Of a DNA stretch of 21,932 bases, positions 15,710-21,932 are shown piece after piece. Location: positions 1 to 21,932 of the forward strand of contig JAHAYQ010000079.1 in assembly GCA_018384465.1 (NCBI GenBank). Direction: 5' to 3'. Under the pieces are notes generated by a model that saw nothing but the letters and a program-made list of their open reading frames with translations, ran no database searches and had not been told where the DNA came from. Position 1 is the first letter of the stretch. Every line of letters starts with the position of its first letter. This stretch comes from Myroides sp. Lineage in GTDB: Bacteria > Bacteroidota > Bacteroidia > Flavobacteriales > Flavobacteriaceae. The position numbers were made by a program, and so were the translations under genes.

Positions 15710-15739
15710 AAAATCCGGATTCAAAAATCTGGATTTTTT
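15710..15739. terminator. Bidirectional intrinsic terminator between carbonic anhydrase and ribE
   Basis: An 11-bp stem, AAAATCCGGAT with ATCTGGATTTT (one G-T pair), has a 6-nt loop. A T-run lies on the right and A-rich sequence on the left. The ribE stop codon (15740-15738) overlaps the right-hand T-run. Confidence 0.85.
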
Positions 15740-16331
15740 ATTTTAAGCGCACTTCCATCAATTTGGTAACATATTTACCAATCACATCAAACTCTAAATT
15801 TACTTTAGTACCTACTTTATATGTTTTAAACAATGTATTTTCTAACGTATAAGGAATAATTGCCACACTAAACGTATTTGTTCCAGAATTTACCACCGTT
15901 AAACTAGTTCCATCAATAGTAATTGAACCTTTATCAATGGTAACATGTTTCGATTTTTCACTGTATTCAAAACTAAAATAAGTACTACCTCCTACCTCTT
16001 TTATATCGGTTACTGTAGCTGTTCCATCCACATGACCTTGAACAATATGTCCGTCTAAACGCGCATTCATAGGCATACCTCGTTCTAAATTTACTTCATC
16101 ACCTACTTTCCACAACCCAACTGTAGTAACATCAACCGTTTCTTTAATAGCTGTTACTTGGTAAATAGCTCCTTCAATCGCAACCACGGTAAGGCATACA
16201 CCATTATGAGCCACACTTTGATCTATTTTTAACGCTGATGTAAATGAACTTTCAATATATAAATGTACATTTGTTTTATCATGTTCTATTTTACGGATAA
16301 CTCCAAGAGTTTCAACAATACCAGTAAACAT
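15738..16331 (-). CDS. ribE: Riboflavin synthase, alpha chain
   Basis: A 197-residue enzyme that dismutates two 6,7-dimethyl-8-ribityllumazine molecules to riboflavin and a pyrimidinedione, the last step of riboflavin synthesis. The start MFTGIVETLG is diagnostic. The protein shows the two tandem lumazine-binding beta-barrel domains: N-terminal about 1-87 with NGVCLTVV, and C-terminal about 88-187 with the parallel DGTSLTVV and the DGHIVQGHVDG motif. The length is slightly below the usual 200-215. No other rib genes are adjacent. The leader, under 60 bp and shared with divergent pdxA, is too short for an FMN riboswitch. The gene is called ribC in some naming systems. Confidence 0.96.
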   Translation of the reverse strand: MFTGIVETLGVIRKIEHDKTNVHLYIESSFTSALKIDQSVAHNGVCLTVVAIEGAIYQVTAIKETVDVTTVGLWKVGDEVNLERGMPMNARLDGHIVQGHVDGTATVTDIKEVGGSTYFSFEYSEKSKHVTIDKGSITIDGTSLTVVNSGTNTFSVAIIPYTLENTLFKTYKVGTKVNLEFDVIGKYVTKLMEVRLK

Positions 16332-16349
16332 AAGTAGAATATTTTTTAT

Positions 16350-16357
16350 TAAATTTG
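16350..16357 (+). promoter_or_regulatory. Candidate -7 promoter element of pdxA
   Basis: TAAATTTG matches TAnnTTTG, 30 nt before the pdxA ATG. There is no TTG at the standard -33 distance. It sits 3 bp from an oppositely oriented element for ribE. Confidence 0.4.
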
Positions 16358-16360
16358 TAA

Positions 16361-16368
16361 CAAAATTA
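16361..16368 (-). promoter_or_regulatory. Candidate -7 promoter element of ribE
   Basis: On the minus strand TAATTTTG matches TAnnTTTG, 29 nt before the ribE ATG at 16331. There is no clear -33 partner. It faces the pdxA element. Confidence 0.4.
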
Positions 16369-16387
16369 GCAAATATTAGCGCAAAGA

Positions 16388-17431
16388 ATGTTTAAAAAAG
16401 ACGAAAATATCATATTAGGTATTTCTATAGGCGACATGAACGGAGTTGGTCCTGAAGTAATTTTAAAAACTTTTGAAGACCCGCGTATGATGGAGTTATG
16501 CACTCCGGTTGTTTTTGGAAATGCCAAGCTACTATCTTTTATTAAAAAGGCAGTAAACAGCAATACTACTATTCACGCAATTGATTCGTTAGATCAAATT
16601 CAGAAAGGAAAGTTCAATGTATTTAACCTTTGGAGAGAAGGAGTAAATTTAGAATTTGGCACCTTAGACGATGCCGTTGGAAAATACGCAATCAAATCAT
16701 TTACAGCAGCCACACAAGCGCTAAAAAATGACGAAATCGATGCCTTAGTAACTGCGCCTATCAACAAATACAACATACAGTCAGACGATTTTAAGTTTCC
16801 CGGACACACAGATTACCTCAATCAAGAATTACAAGGCGACGCATTGATGTTTATGATCAGCGAAGACATTAAAGTAGGCTTGATAACCGATCACGTGCCT
16901 TTGCAGCAGGTTTCTCAGCACATCAATCCCGAAATCATTAAGCAAAAAGTACGTACCATCAACCAATCTTTAATTCAAGATTTTAACGTTATAAAACCTA
17001 AAATTGCCCTGTTAGGATTAAACCCACACAGTGGTGACAACGGAATTATCGGTACCGAAGAACAAAACTTCATCAACAACACAGTTAAAGAATTGTTTGA
17101 TGAAAACATTATTATCTACGGCCCTTATTCTGCCGATGCCTTTTTTGGTTCAGAACAACACAAAGATTTTGACGCAGTTGTAGCTTGTTATCACGATCAA
17201 GGTTTAATTCCTTTTAAAACATTAACATTTGGCACCGGCGTTAATTACACAGCTGGATTAAACAAAATACGCACTTCACCCGATCACGGAACAGCGTATG
17301 ACATAGCTGGCAAGGGTATGGCAGATCACACATCGTTTAAAAACGCCGTATATGCCGCATTAGATATTTACAAAAACAAAAACGAGTATTTGCAAAGCAC
17401 TGCAAACCCATTAAAGGTTTCTACCTTTTAA
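16388..17431 (+). CDS. pdxA: 4-hydroxythreonine-4-phosphate dehydrogenase
   Basis: A 347-residue NAD-dependent dehydrogenase of the DXP-dependent vitamin B6 pathway. It oxidises 4-phosphohydroxy-L-threonine to a product that decarboxylates to 3-amino-2-oxopropyl phosphate, the co-substrate of PdxJ. Motifs: GISIGDMNGVGPEVILK at the N-terminus, FPGHTDYL with His140 (metal/substrate site), LGLNPHSGDNG, and ACYHDQGLIPFKTL, then TSPDHGTAYDIAGKG with the other expected His residues. Full length; cytoplasmic homodimer in characterised members. It is divergent from ribE and followed 65 bp later by the yceD-rpmF transcription unit. No terminator is obvious in that spacer. Confidence 0.96.
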   Translation: MFKKDENIILGISIGDMNGVGPEVILKTFEDPRMMELCTPVVFGNAKLLSFIKKAVNSNTTIHAIDSLDQIQKGKFNVFNLWREGVNLEFGTLDDAVGKYAIKSFTAATQALKNDEIDALVTAPINKYNIQSDDFKFPGHTDYLNQELQGDALMFMISEDIKVGLITDHVPLQQVSQHINPEIIKQKVRTINQSLIQDFNVIKPKIALLGLNPHSGDNGIIGTEEQNFINNTVKELFDENIIIYGPYSADAFFGSEQHKDFDAVVACYHDQGLIPFKTLTFGTGVNYTAGLNKIRTSPDHGTAYDIAGKGMADHTSFKNAVYAALDIYKNKNEYLQSTANPLKVSTF

Positions 17432-17454
17432 TTGCAAAAAATAATAGATAACTA

Positions 17455-17483
17455 TTTGTAATTAAATATTTTTTATATCTTTG
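17455..17483 (+). promoter_or_regulatory. Promoter of yceD-rpmF
   Basis: TTTG at 17455-17458, a 17-nt spacer, then TATCTTTG at 17476-17483. Both boxes match the Bacteroidota consensus. Transcription would start near 17488, giving a leader under 10 nt before the ATG at 17497. Confidence 0.7.
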
Positions 17484-17496
17484 CACGCTCAAATAG

Positions 17497-18096
17497 ATGG
17501 TTATGGCAAATGAAAAAGATTTTTTAATTCCTTTTTCGGGATTAAAACAAGGAGAACATCAATTTGAATATCATATCGAAAAAGATTTTTTTGATCTATT
17601 CAATTACAGTGAATTCAACAGCACTAACATAACAGTTAAGGTTAAATTATTAAAAAAAACCACCATGTTAGAGTTAGAGTTTTCACAGAAAGGAACAGTA
17701 AATGTACCTTGCGACGTTACCAACGAAGATTTTGATTTACCTATAGAAGGAGAATTAAAATTAGTAGTTAAATTTGGAGAAGAATTTAACGACGAAAACG
17801 AAGAATTGTTAATTTTGCCTTATGCAGAATACCAAATAAACGTAGCGCAATACATTTATGAAATGATCGCCTTATCGGTTCCGTACAAAAGAGTACACCC
17901 CGATATTGCTGACGCATACGAATTAGACGCCGATGAAGACGATGATTTGGATTTTTTAGACAGCGACGATTTAGAATTGATTAACGAAGAAGATCTTTCG
18001 GAAAACGAATTGAATGAAACCGAAGAAGATTCGGACAATAATAAAGAAACAGACCCACGTTGGGATAAATTAAAACAACTATTAACGGATAAATAA
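17497..18096 (+). CDS. yceD: YceD family protein (DUF177)
   Basis: A 199-residue DUF177/YceD protein. The family is almost always encoded directly before rpmF and is linked to 23S rRNA or large-subunit synthesis; its exact role is not settled. Seen here: an N-terminal beta-rich part, the single conserved-type Cys in VPCDVTNEDFDLPIEGEL, the LPYAEYQINVAQYIYEMIALSVP block, then a strongly acidic tail (about residues 143-190). It ends in the family's DPRWDKLKQLL motif. Two ATGs (17497 and 17503) open the frame, and the short predicted leader permits either. It is followed 9 bp later by rpmF on the same transcript. Confidence 0.9.
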   Translation: MVMANEKDFLIPFSGLKQGEHQFEYHIEKDFFDLFNYSEFNSTNITVKVKLLKKTTMLELEFSQKGTVNVPCDVTNEDFDLPIEGELKLVVKFGEEFNDENEELLILPYAEYQINVAQYIYEMIALSVPYKRVHPDIADAYELDADEDDDLDFLDSDDLELINEEDLSENELNETEEDSDNNKETDPRWDKLKQLLTDK

Positions 18097-18105
18097 TATT
18101 GTAAG

Positions 18106-18300
18106 ATGGCACATCCTAAAAGAAAAACCTCGAAAACCAGAAGAGATAAAAGAAGAACACATTACAAAGCAGTTGCACCAACTATCGCAACTTGCGCTGT
18201 AACAGGTGAAGCTCATTTAATGCACAGAGCTTACTGGCACGAAGGTAAATTATACTACAGAGGTCAAGTTTTAGTAGACAAAACTGAAGCTGTAGCTTAA
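18106..18300 (+). CDS. rpmF: 50S ribosomal protein L32
   Basis: 64 residues, full length. The N-terminus MAHPKRKTSKTRRDKRRTHY is the canonical L32 start, where a processed Met and a basic tail contact 23S rRNA. Of the four Cys that bind zinc in C+ L32 proteins only one (Cys30 in IATCAVTG) remains, so this is the zinc-free form. The C-terminus (YYRGQVLVDKTEAVA) is typical of Bacteroidota. The gene is co-transcribed with yceD, and a hairpin terminator follows within 20 bp. Confidence 0.97.
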   Translation: MAHPKRKTSKTRRDKRRTHYKAVAPTIATCAVTGEAHLMHRAYWHEGKLYYRGQVLVDKTEAVA

Positions 18301-18317
18301 TTTAATAAAAAAAGATG

Positions 18318-18345
18318 AAAGCTCTCGCAACGCGAGGGCTTTTTA
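18318..18345 (+). terminator. Intrinsic terminator after rpmF
   Basis: An 11-bp stem, AAAGCTCTCGC with GCGAGGGCTTT (one T-G pair), has a 3-nt loop and a T-run. It separates yceD-rpmF from the fatty-acid genes. Confidence 0.9.
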
Positions 18346-18457
18346 CTTTAAAACAGGTTCAAAATCATAGCAAAACATCATTTTTGAATAAAAAAGAATA
18401 GTTATTGCTATTTTTTTCGTAATTTTCAACACTTTTTTGAACATTAAGTTTAGTCCT

Positions 18458-19453
18458 ATGACAAAGATTACAGCAGCCATTACAGGCGTTGGTAAATATG
18501 TACCCGATTTTGTGTTATCTAATCAAGTATTAGAAACAATGGTTGACACCAACGACGAATGGATTACCTCGCGAACAGGCATTAAAGAACGTCGCCTTTT
18601 AAAAGATAAAGACAAAGGCACTTCTTACATGGCTATAAAAGCAGCTGAAGATTTAATTGAAAAAACCGGCTTAGATCCTAAAGAAATAGATTTAGTACTT
18701 ATGGCAACCACCACACCCGATATGCCCGTAGCATCTACCGGTGTATATGTAGCCACAAAAATTGGCGCTATCAATGCTTTTTCTTATGACTTACAAGCAG
18801 CTTGTTCAAGTTTTTTATACGGATTATCTACCGCTACTTCTTACATAGAGTCAGGCAGATATAAAAAAATACTTCTTATTGGTGCCGATAAAATGTCATC
18901 GATTATTGATTATACCGACCGAGCCACTTGTATCATTTTTGGTGATGGTGCCGGAGCCGTTTTAATAGAACCAAATACCGAAGGTTTAGGTTTTCAAGAC
19001 GAAATTCTACGAAGCGACGGTATTGGTAGAGAATTTCTAAAAATTGAGGCTGGCGGATCGCTTCTTCCCCCATCGGAAGAAACCGTAGCCAATAAACAAC
19101 ACTTTGTACATCAAGACGGAAAAACCGTTTTTAAATATGCTGTTTCAGGTATGGCTGATGTGAGTGAGCAAATCATGAAACGCAATAATTTATCGCACGA
19201 CGATATTAATTGGTTGGTACCTCACCAAGCAAACAAACGCATTATTGATGCTACAGCACACCGCATGGGTCTAAATGAAAACAAAGTATTAGTAAACATC
19301 CACAAATACGGCAACACCACATCGGCAACCCTTCCTTTGTTATTGGCCGATTTTGAAACACAGCTTAAAAAAGGTGACAATTTAATATTTGCATCATTTG
19401 GGGGTGGATTCACTTGGGGTGCTATTTATCTTAAATGGGCTTACAACAAATAA
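18458..19453 (+). CDS. fabH: 3-oxoacyl-[acyl-carrier-protein] synthase III (KAS III)
   Basis: A 331-residue condensing enzyme that starts type II fatty acid synthesis by joining an acyl-CoA primer to malonyl-ACP. The catalytic triad Cys116 (AACSSF), His256 (PHQANKR) and Asn286 (KYGNTTSATLP) is intact. GIKERR and the C-terminal FGGGFTWGAIYLKW are diagnostic. Start: the frame extends seven codons to a TTG at 18437, but the ATG at 18458 begins the usual MTKITAAITGVGKYVPD. The gene heads fabH-accB-accC. Many bacteria have plsX between rpmF and fabH, but here it is absent from the cluster. A weak promoter-like pair (TTTG near 18383, TATTTTTT near 18409) precedes it. Confidence 0.96.
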   Translation: MTKITAAITGVGKYVPDFVLSNQVLETMVDTNDEWITSRTGIKERRLLKDKDKGTSYMAIKAAEDLIEKTGLDPKEIDLVLMATTTPDMPVASTGVYVATKIGAINAFSYDLQAACSSFLYGLSTATSYIESGRYKKILLIGADKMSSIIDYTDRATCIIFGDGAGAVLIEPNTEGLGFQDEILRSDGIGREFLKIEAGGSLLPPSEETVANKQHFVHQDGKTVFKYAVSGMADVSEQIMKRNNLSHDDINWLVPHQANKRIIDATAHRMGLNENKVLVNIHKYGNTTSATLPLLLADFETQLKKGDNLIFASFGGGFTWGAIYLKWAYNK

Positions 19454-19489
19454 ACTAACATAAACTAAACAATAAAATTTTAGAATTAT

Positions 19490-19972
19490 ATGGACATTAA
19501 AGAAATTCAAAATTTAATCAAATTTGTAGCAAAATCAGGAGCTACAGAAGTAAAATTAGAAACAGACAATTTTAAGATTACTATTAAAACAACAACAGAA
19601 CAAGCCACTGTTGAAAACGGAAACTACATACAACACATTCCAGTTTCTATGGCTCAACCTGCGCCGGCAGCACCAGTTGCACCTGCAACTACAGAAGCGC
19701 CAGCCGCAGCTACAAGCGAAGACAACTCTAAATACATCACAGTTAAATCGCCAATCATTGGTACATTTTACCGCAAACCATCACCAGACAAGGCTCCGTT
19801 TGTAGAAGTAGGATCAACTATAAAAACAGGCGATGTTTTATGTGTAATTGAAGCAATGAAATTATTCAACGAAATTGAATCTGAAGTATCAGGAAAAATC
19901 GTTAAGGTTTTAGTTGACGATTCTTCTCCAGTAGAATTTGATCAGCCGTTATTCTTAGTAGATCCGTCTTAA
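19490..19972 (+). CDS. accB: Acetyl-CoA carboxylase biotin carboxyl carrier protein (BCCP)
   Basis: 160 residues. This is the carrier subunit whose biotin ferries CO2 from AccC to the carboxyltransferase, making malonyl-CoA. The layout is classical: an N-terminal dimer region (MDIKEIQNLIKFVAKSG...), a mobile Ala/Pro/Thr-rich linker at about residues 55-75, and a C-terminal biotinyl domain (about 80-160). In the biotinyl domain EAMK (121-124) presents Lys124 for biotinylation. SPIIGTFYRKPSP marks the BCCP 'thumb' region. It lies 36 bp after fabH and 64 bp before accC and is co-oriented, so probably one transcript. The linker gives the sequence an unusual run of Ala and Pro codons, which is normal for BCCP. 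Confidence 0.97.
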   Translation: MDIKEIQNLIKFVAKSGATEVKLETDNFKITIKTTTEQATVENGNYIQHIPVSMAQPAPAAPVAPATTEAPAAATSEDNSKYITVKSPIIGTFYRKPSPDKAPFVEVGSTIKTGDVLCVIEAMKLFNEIESEVSGKIVKVLVDDSSPVEFDQPLFLVDPS

Positions 19973-19997
19973 TTTGAAAGAATCGTTTGAATTACTT

Positions 19998-20026
19998 TTC
20001 AAATTTCAAATTATATAATTTCAAAT
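19998..20026 (+). repeat. Short AT-rich repeats in the accB-accC spacer
   Basis: The spacer contains three TTTCAAATT-type words in a row, around a perfect 14-nt palindrome (AAATTATATAATTT). Possible roles are an RNA structure adjusting accC translation, or simple low-complexity drift. No T-run suited to termination is present. Confidence 0.35.
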
Positions 20027-20036
20027 TAAAGAAATC

Positions 20037-21389
20037 ATGTTTAAAAAGATATTAATAGCAAACCGCGGTGAAATTGCTTTACGAATTATTAGAACTTGTA
20101 AAGAAATGGGTATAAAAACCGTAGCGGTTTACTCTACTGCCGACGCTGACAGCTTACACGTTCGTTTCGCGGATGAGGCTGTTTGTATTGGTCCAGCTCC
20201 AAGTGCACAATCGTACTTAAAAATGTCAAACATTATTGCAGCTGCCGAAATCACCAATGCCGATGCCATACATCCAGGTTACGGATTTTTATCAGAAAAC
20301 GCCAAATTTTCTGAATTGTGTCAAAAACACGGCATCAAATTTATCGGTGCATCGCCAGAGATGATCGAAAAAATGGGTGATAAAGCCACAGCAAAAGAAA
20401 CCATGAAAGCTGCCGGAGTACCTTGTGTACCAGGATCTGATGGATTATTAGAATCGTTAGAGCACGCTAAAAAAGTAGCCAAAGAAATTGGTTATCCAGT
20501 AATGATGAAAGCTACTGCAGGTGGTGGTGGTAAAGGAATGCGCGAAATCTTTAAAGAAGACGAATTACAAAAAGCTTGGGAAAGTGCTCGTCAAGAAGCT
20601 GCTGCTGCTTTTGGAAACGATGGTATGTATATGGAAAAACTAATTGTTGATCCACGCCATATCGAAATCCAAATTGTAGGAGATTCTTACGGAAAAGCTT
20701 GCCATTTGTCTGAGCGTGATTGTTCTATACAACGTCGTCACCAAAAATTAACAGAAGAAACACCTTCGCCTTTCATGACAGATGAATTGCGTTTAAAAAT
20801 GGGCGAAGCTGCGGTTAAAGCTGCTGAATACATTAAATACGAAGGTGCCGGAACTATTGAATTCTTGGTAGACAAAGACCGTAATTTCTATTTTATGGAA
20901 ATGAACACTCGTATTCAGGTAGAACACCCTATTACAGAGCAAGTTATTGATTATGATTTAATTAGAGAGCAGATTTTAGTAGCTGCAGGTGTGCCGATTT
21001 CAGGTAAAAATTACTTACCGGAATTACACTCAATTGAATGCCGAATCAATGCCGAAGATCCATTTAATGATTTTCGCCCGTCACCAGGCAGAATTACCAC
21101 TTTACATGCGCCAGGTGGTCACGGAGTTCGCTTAGATACCCACGTATATTCTGGGTACACTATTCCGCCAAACTACGATTCAATGATTGCCAAGTTAATT
21201 ACTACGGCACAAACACGTGAAGAAGCTATTAGTAAAATGAAACGCGCTTTAGACGAGTTCGTAATTGAAGGTATTAAAACTACTATTCCGTTCCACAGAC
21301 AGTTGATGGATAATCCGGATTATATTGCCGGAAACTATACCACAGCGTTTATGGAAACCTACAAAATAGAAAAACCTGTAGAAAATTAA
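20037..21389 (+). CDS. accC: Biotin carboxylase subunit of acetyl-CoA carboxylase
   Basis: A 450-residue ATP-grasp enzyme that carboxylates the biotin on AccB using ATP and bicarbonate. Seen: the N-terminal ILIANRGEIALRIIRTC, the glycine-rich ATP loop GGGGKGMR (162-169), Cys229 in SERDCSIQRRHQK, and the active-site strand Glu288-Met-Asn290-Thr-Arg292 in MEMNTRIQVEHPITE. The C-terminal lid ECRINAEDP is also present. The length matches free-standing AccC rather than the longer propionyl- or pyruvate-type fusions, and the adjacent accB agrees. The carboxyltransferase genes accA and accD are not in the window. A perfect-palindrome terminator follows. Confidence 0.97.
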   Translation: MFKKILIANRGEIALRIIRTCKEMGIKTVAVYSTADADSLHVRFADEAVCIGPAPSAQSYLKMSNIIAAAEITNADAIHPGYGFLSENAKFSELCQKHGIKFIGASPEMIEKMGDKATAKETMKAAGVPCVPGSDGLLESLEHAKKVAKEIGYPVMMKATAGGGGKGMREIFKEDELQKAWESARQEAAAAFGNDGMYMEKLIVDPRHIEIQIVGDSYGKACHLSERDCSIQRRHQKLTEETPSPFMTDELRLKMGEAAVKAAEYIKYEGAGTIEFLVDKDRNFYFMEMNTRIQVEHPITEQVIDYDLIREQILVAAGVPISGKNYLPELHSIECRINAEDPFNDFRPSPGRITTLHAPGGHGVRLDTHVYSGYTIPPNYDSMIAKLITTAQTREEAISKMKRALDEFVIEGIKTTIPFHRQLMDNPDYIAGNYTTAFMETYKIEKPVEN

Positions 21390-21391
21390 TA

Positions 21392-21430
21392 AAAGAAAGT
21401 CGAGTTATATAACTCGACTTTCTTTGTAAT
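21392..21430 (+). terminator. Intrinsic terminator after accC
   Basis: 21392-21425 is a perfect 34-nt palindrome around a TATA centre (stem core AAAGTCGAGTTA), ending in a T-rich right arm. It lies 2 nt after the accC stop. Symmetry means it could stop transcription from either side. Confidence 0.8.
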
Positions 21431-21603
21431 AAGAAACAAAGCTTCATAACTTCAATCTAAACCAGATCTTTTCTAGTTGATTATTCAACAGCTCCAGCTA
21501 TCTCACTGCATTATAATTTGGTAAGTACTAAATACCGTTTTTGCTCTAAAAATTGATAAACAAAAAACACTATTAAATTTTTGTAAATTTTATTTGTAAA
21601 GAC

Positions 21604-21633
21604 TTTGAAAACATTTAAAAAAGTTTAACTTTA
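21604..21633 (+). promoter_or_regulatory. Candidate promoter of the cold-shock gene
   Basis: TTTG at 21604-21607, an 18-nt spacer, then TAACTTTA at 21626-21633, which has one mismatch to TAnnTTTG. The leader would be about 24 nt. The rest of the 272-bp gap after accC shows no gene or clear structure apart from the accC terminator. Confidence 0.4.
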
Positions 21634-21661
21634 CACATTATTAATTATTTATTTTATATCA

Positions 21662-21856
21662 ATGAGAACAGGTACAGTAAAGTTCTTCAATGAATCAAAA
21701 GGATTTGGATTTATTACAGACGAAACAACAGGTGAAGACATTTTCGTTCACATTTCTGGAATTAAATCTAGAGAGTTAAAAGACGGCGATCAAGTAAACT
21801 ACGTTGAGGCTGACGGGAAAAAAGGAAAAATCGCAACAGACGTTGTTGTTTTATAA
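21662..21856 (+). CDS. Cold-shock domain protein (CspA family)
   Basis: A 64-residue single cold-shock domain that binds single-stranded RNA and DNA and melts mRNA structure. RNP1 (KGFGFI, residues 13-18) and RNP2 (IFVHI, 27-31) are both intact, and the start MRTGTVKFFNESKGFGFI is typical of flavobacterial members. The gene stands alone, with a hairpin terminator about 35 bp downstream. The sequence cannot say whether it is cold-induced or constitutive, and the short predicted leader does not resemble the long E. coli cspA leader. The family usually has several copies per genome, so no specific symbol is given. Confidence 0.95.
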   Translation: MRTGTVKFFNESKGFGFITDETTGEDIFVHISGIKSRELKDGDQVNYVEADGKKGKIATDVVVL

Positions 21857-21890
21857 TATATATTAAAAATCTATATTATTTGAATTCCAT

Positions 21891-21922
21891 AAAAGCTGCT
21901 ATAATTATAGCAGCTTTTTTTT
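21891..21922 (+). terminator. Intrinsic terminator of the cold-shock gene
   Basis: A perfect 28-nt palindrome (21891-21918; arm AAAAGCTGCTATAA) is followed by further Ts to 21922. The A-run on the left side would also allow termination from the opposite direction. Confidence 0.88.
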
Positions 21923-21932
21923 ATTCTTCACT

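Noticed and set aside
16332..16387. FMN riboswitch before ribE
   Set aside because: Only 56 bp separate ribE from pdxA and the motif's conserved arms are not present.
18437..18457. Longer fabH start at a TTG
   Set aside because: FabH proteins begin just before the ITAAITGVGKYVPD segment; the ATG at 18458 fits and no support exists for the extra seven codons.

Overview
This is an AT-rich chromosomal segment of a Bacteroidota bacterium, almost certainly a member of the Flavobacteriaceae. The evidence is: several promoters of the phylum type (TTTG, then TAnnTTTG), few Shine-Dalgarno sites, signal peptides cleaved before Gln (A-Q or S-Q), a zinc-free L32, a DUF2723 glycosyltransferase-like membrane protein, and aspartase, ThiL and FabH sequences of flavobacterial character. 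No insertion sequence, phage gene, CRISPR array or rRNA is visible. Most of the window is ordinary core genome.

Layout. 1-3.4 kb: an LD-carboxypeptidase and a YraN-family protein are coupled on the plus strand. They converge on a small Rossmann-fold NAD(P)-binding protein, which is followed by aspartate ammonia-lyase (aspA). 3.4-9.1 kb, minus strand: a secreted beta-barrel-like protein of unknown role lies downstream of thiamine-monophosphate kinase (thiL). Upstream of both is a 1103-residue DUF2723 membrane protein. 9.3-12.5 kb: an apparent three-gene operon of uncharacterised exported proteins. Two of them are tandem paralogues related to HExxH metallopeptidases, and one paralogue has lost the probable third zinc ligand. 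This is the least explained part of the window. 12.6-12.85 kb: two near-identical tRNA-Gln(TTG) genes with a strong consensus promoter and a terminator. 12.99-15.7 kb: a small exported protein, a SulP-family anion transporter and a beta-carbonic anhydrase, together a probable bicarbonate uptake and interconversion module. 15.7-17.4 kb: riboflavin synthase and pdxA diverge from a 56-bp region. 17.5-21.4 kb: yceD-rpmF, then fabH-accB-accC, which covers fatty acid initiation and two acetyl-CoA carboxylase subunits. 21.66 kb: a cold-shock protein.

How the genes fit together. Cofactor synthesis (thiamine, riboflavin, pyridoxal phosphate), fatty acid synthesis, CO2/bicarbonate supply (bicarbonate is a substrate of the AccC reaction) and envelope maintenance (LD-carboxypeptidase, DUF2723 protein) dominate. 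For four genes (SDR-like, thiL, the 113-codon ORF, fabH) the longest open frame begins at a TTG or GTG. An internal ATG was chosen for each, and in two cases the upstream codon lies inside or just before a likely -7 promoter element. No strong candidate for a wholly new system was found. The best leads are the exported HExxH paralogue trio and the small exported protein beside the SulP/carbonic anhydrase pair.
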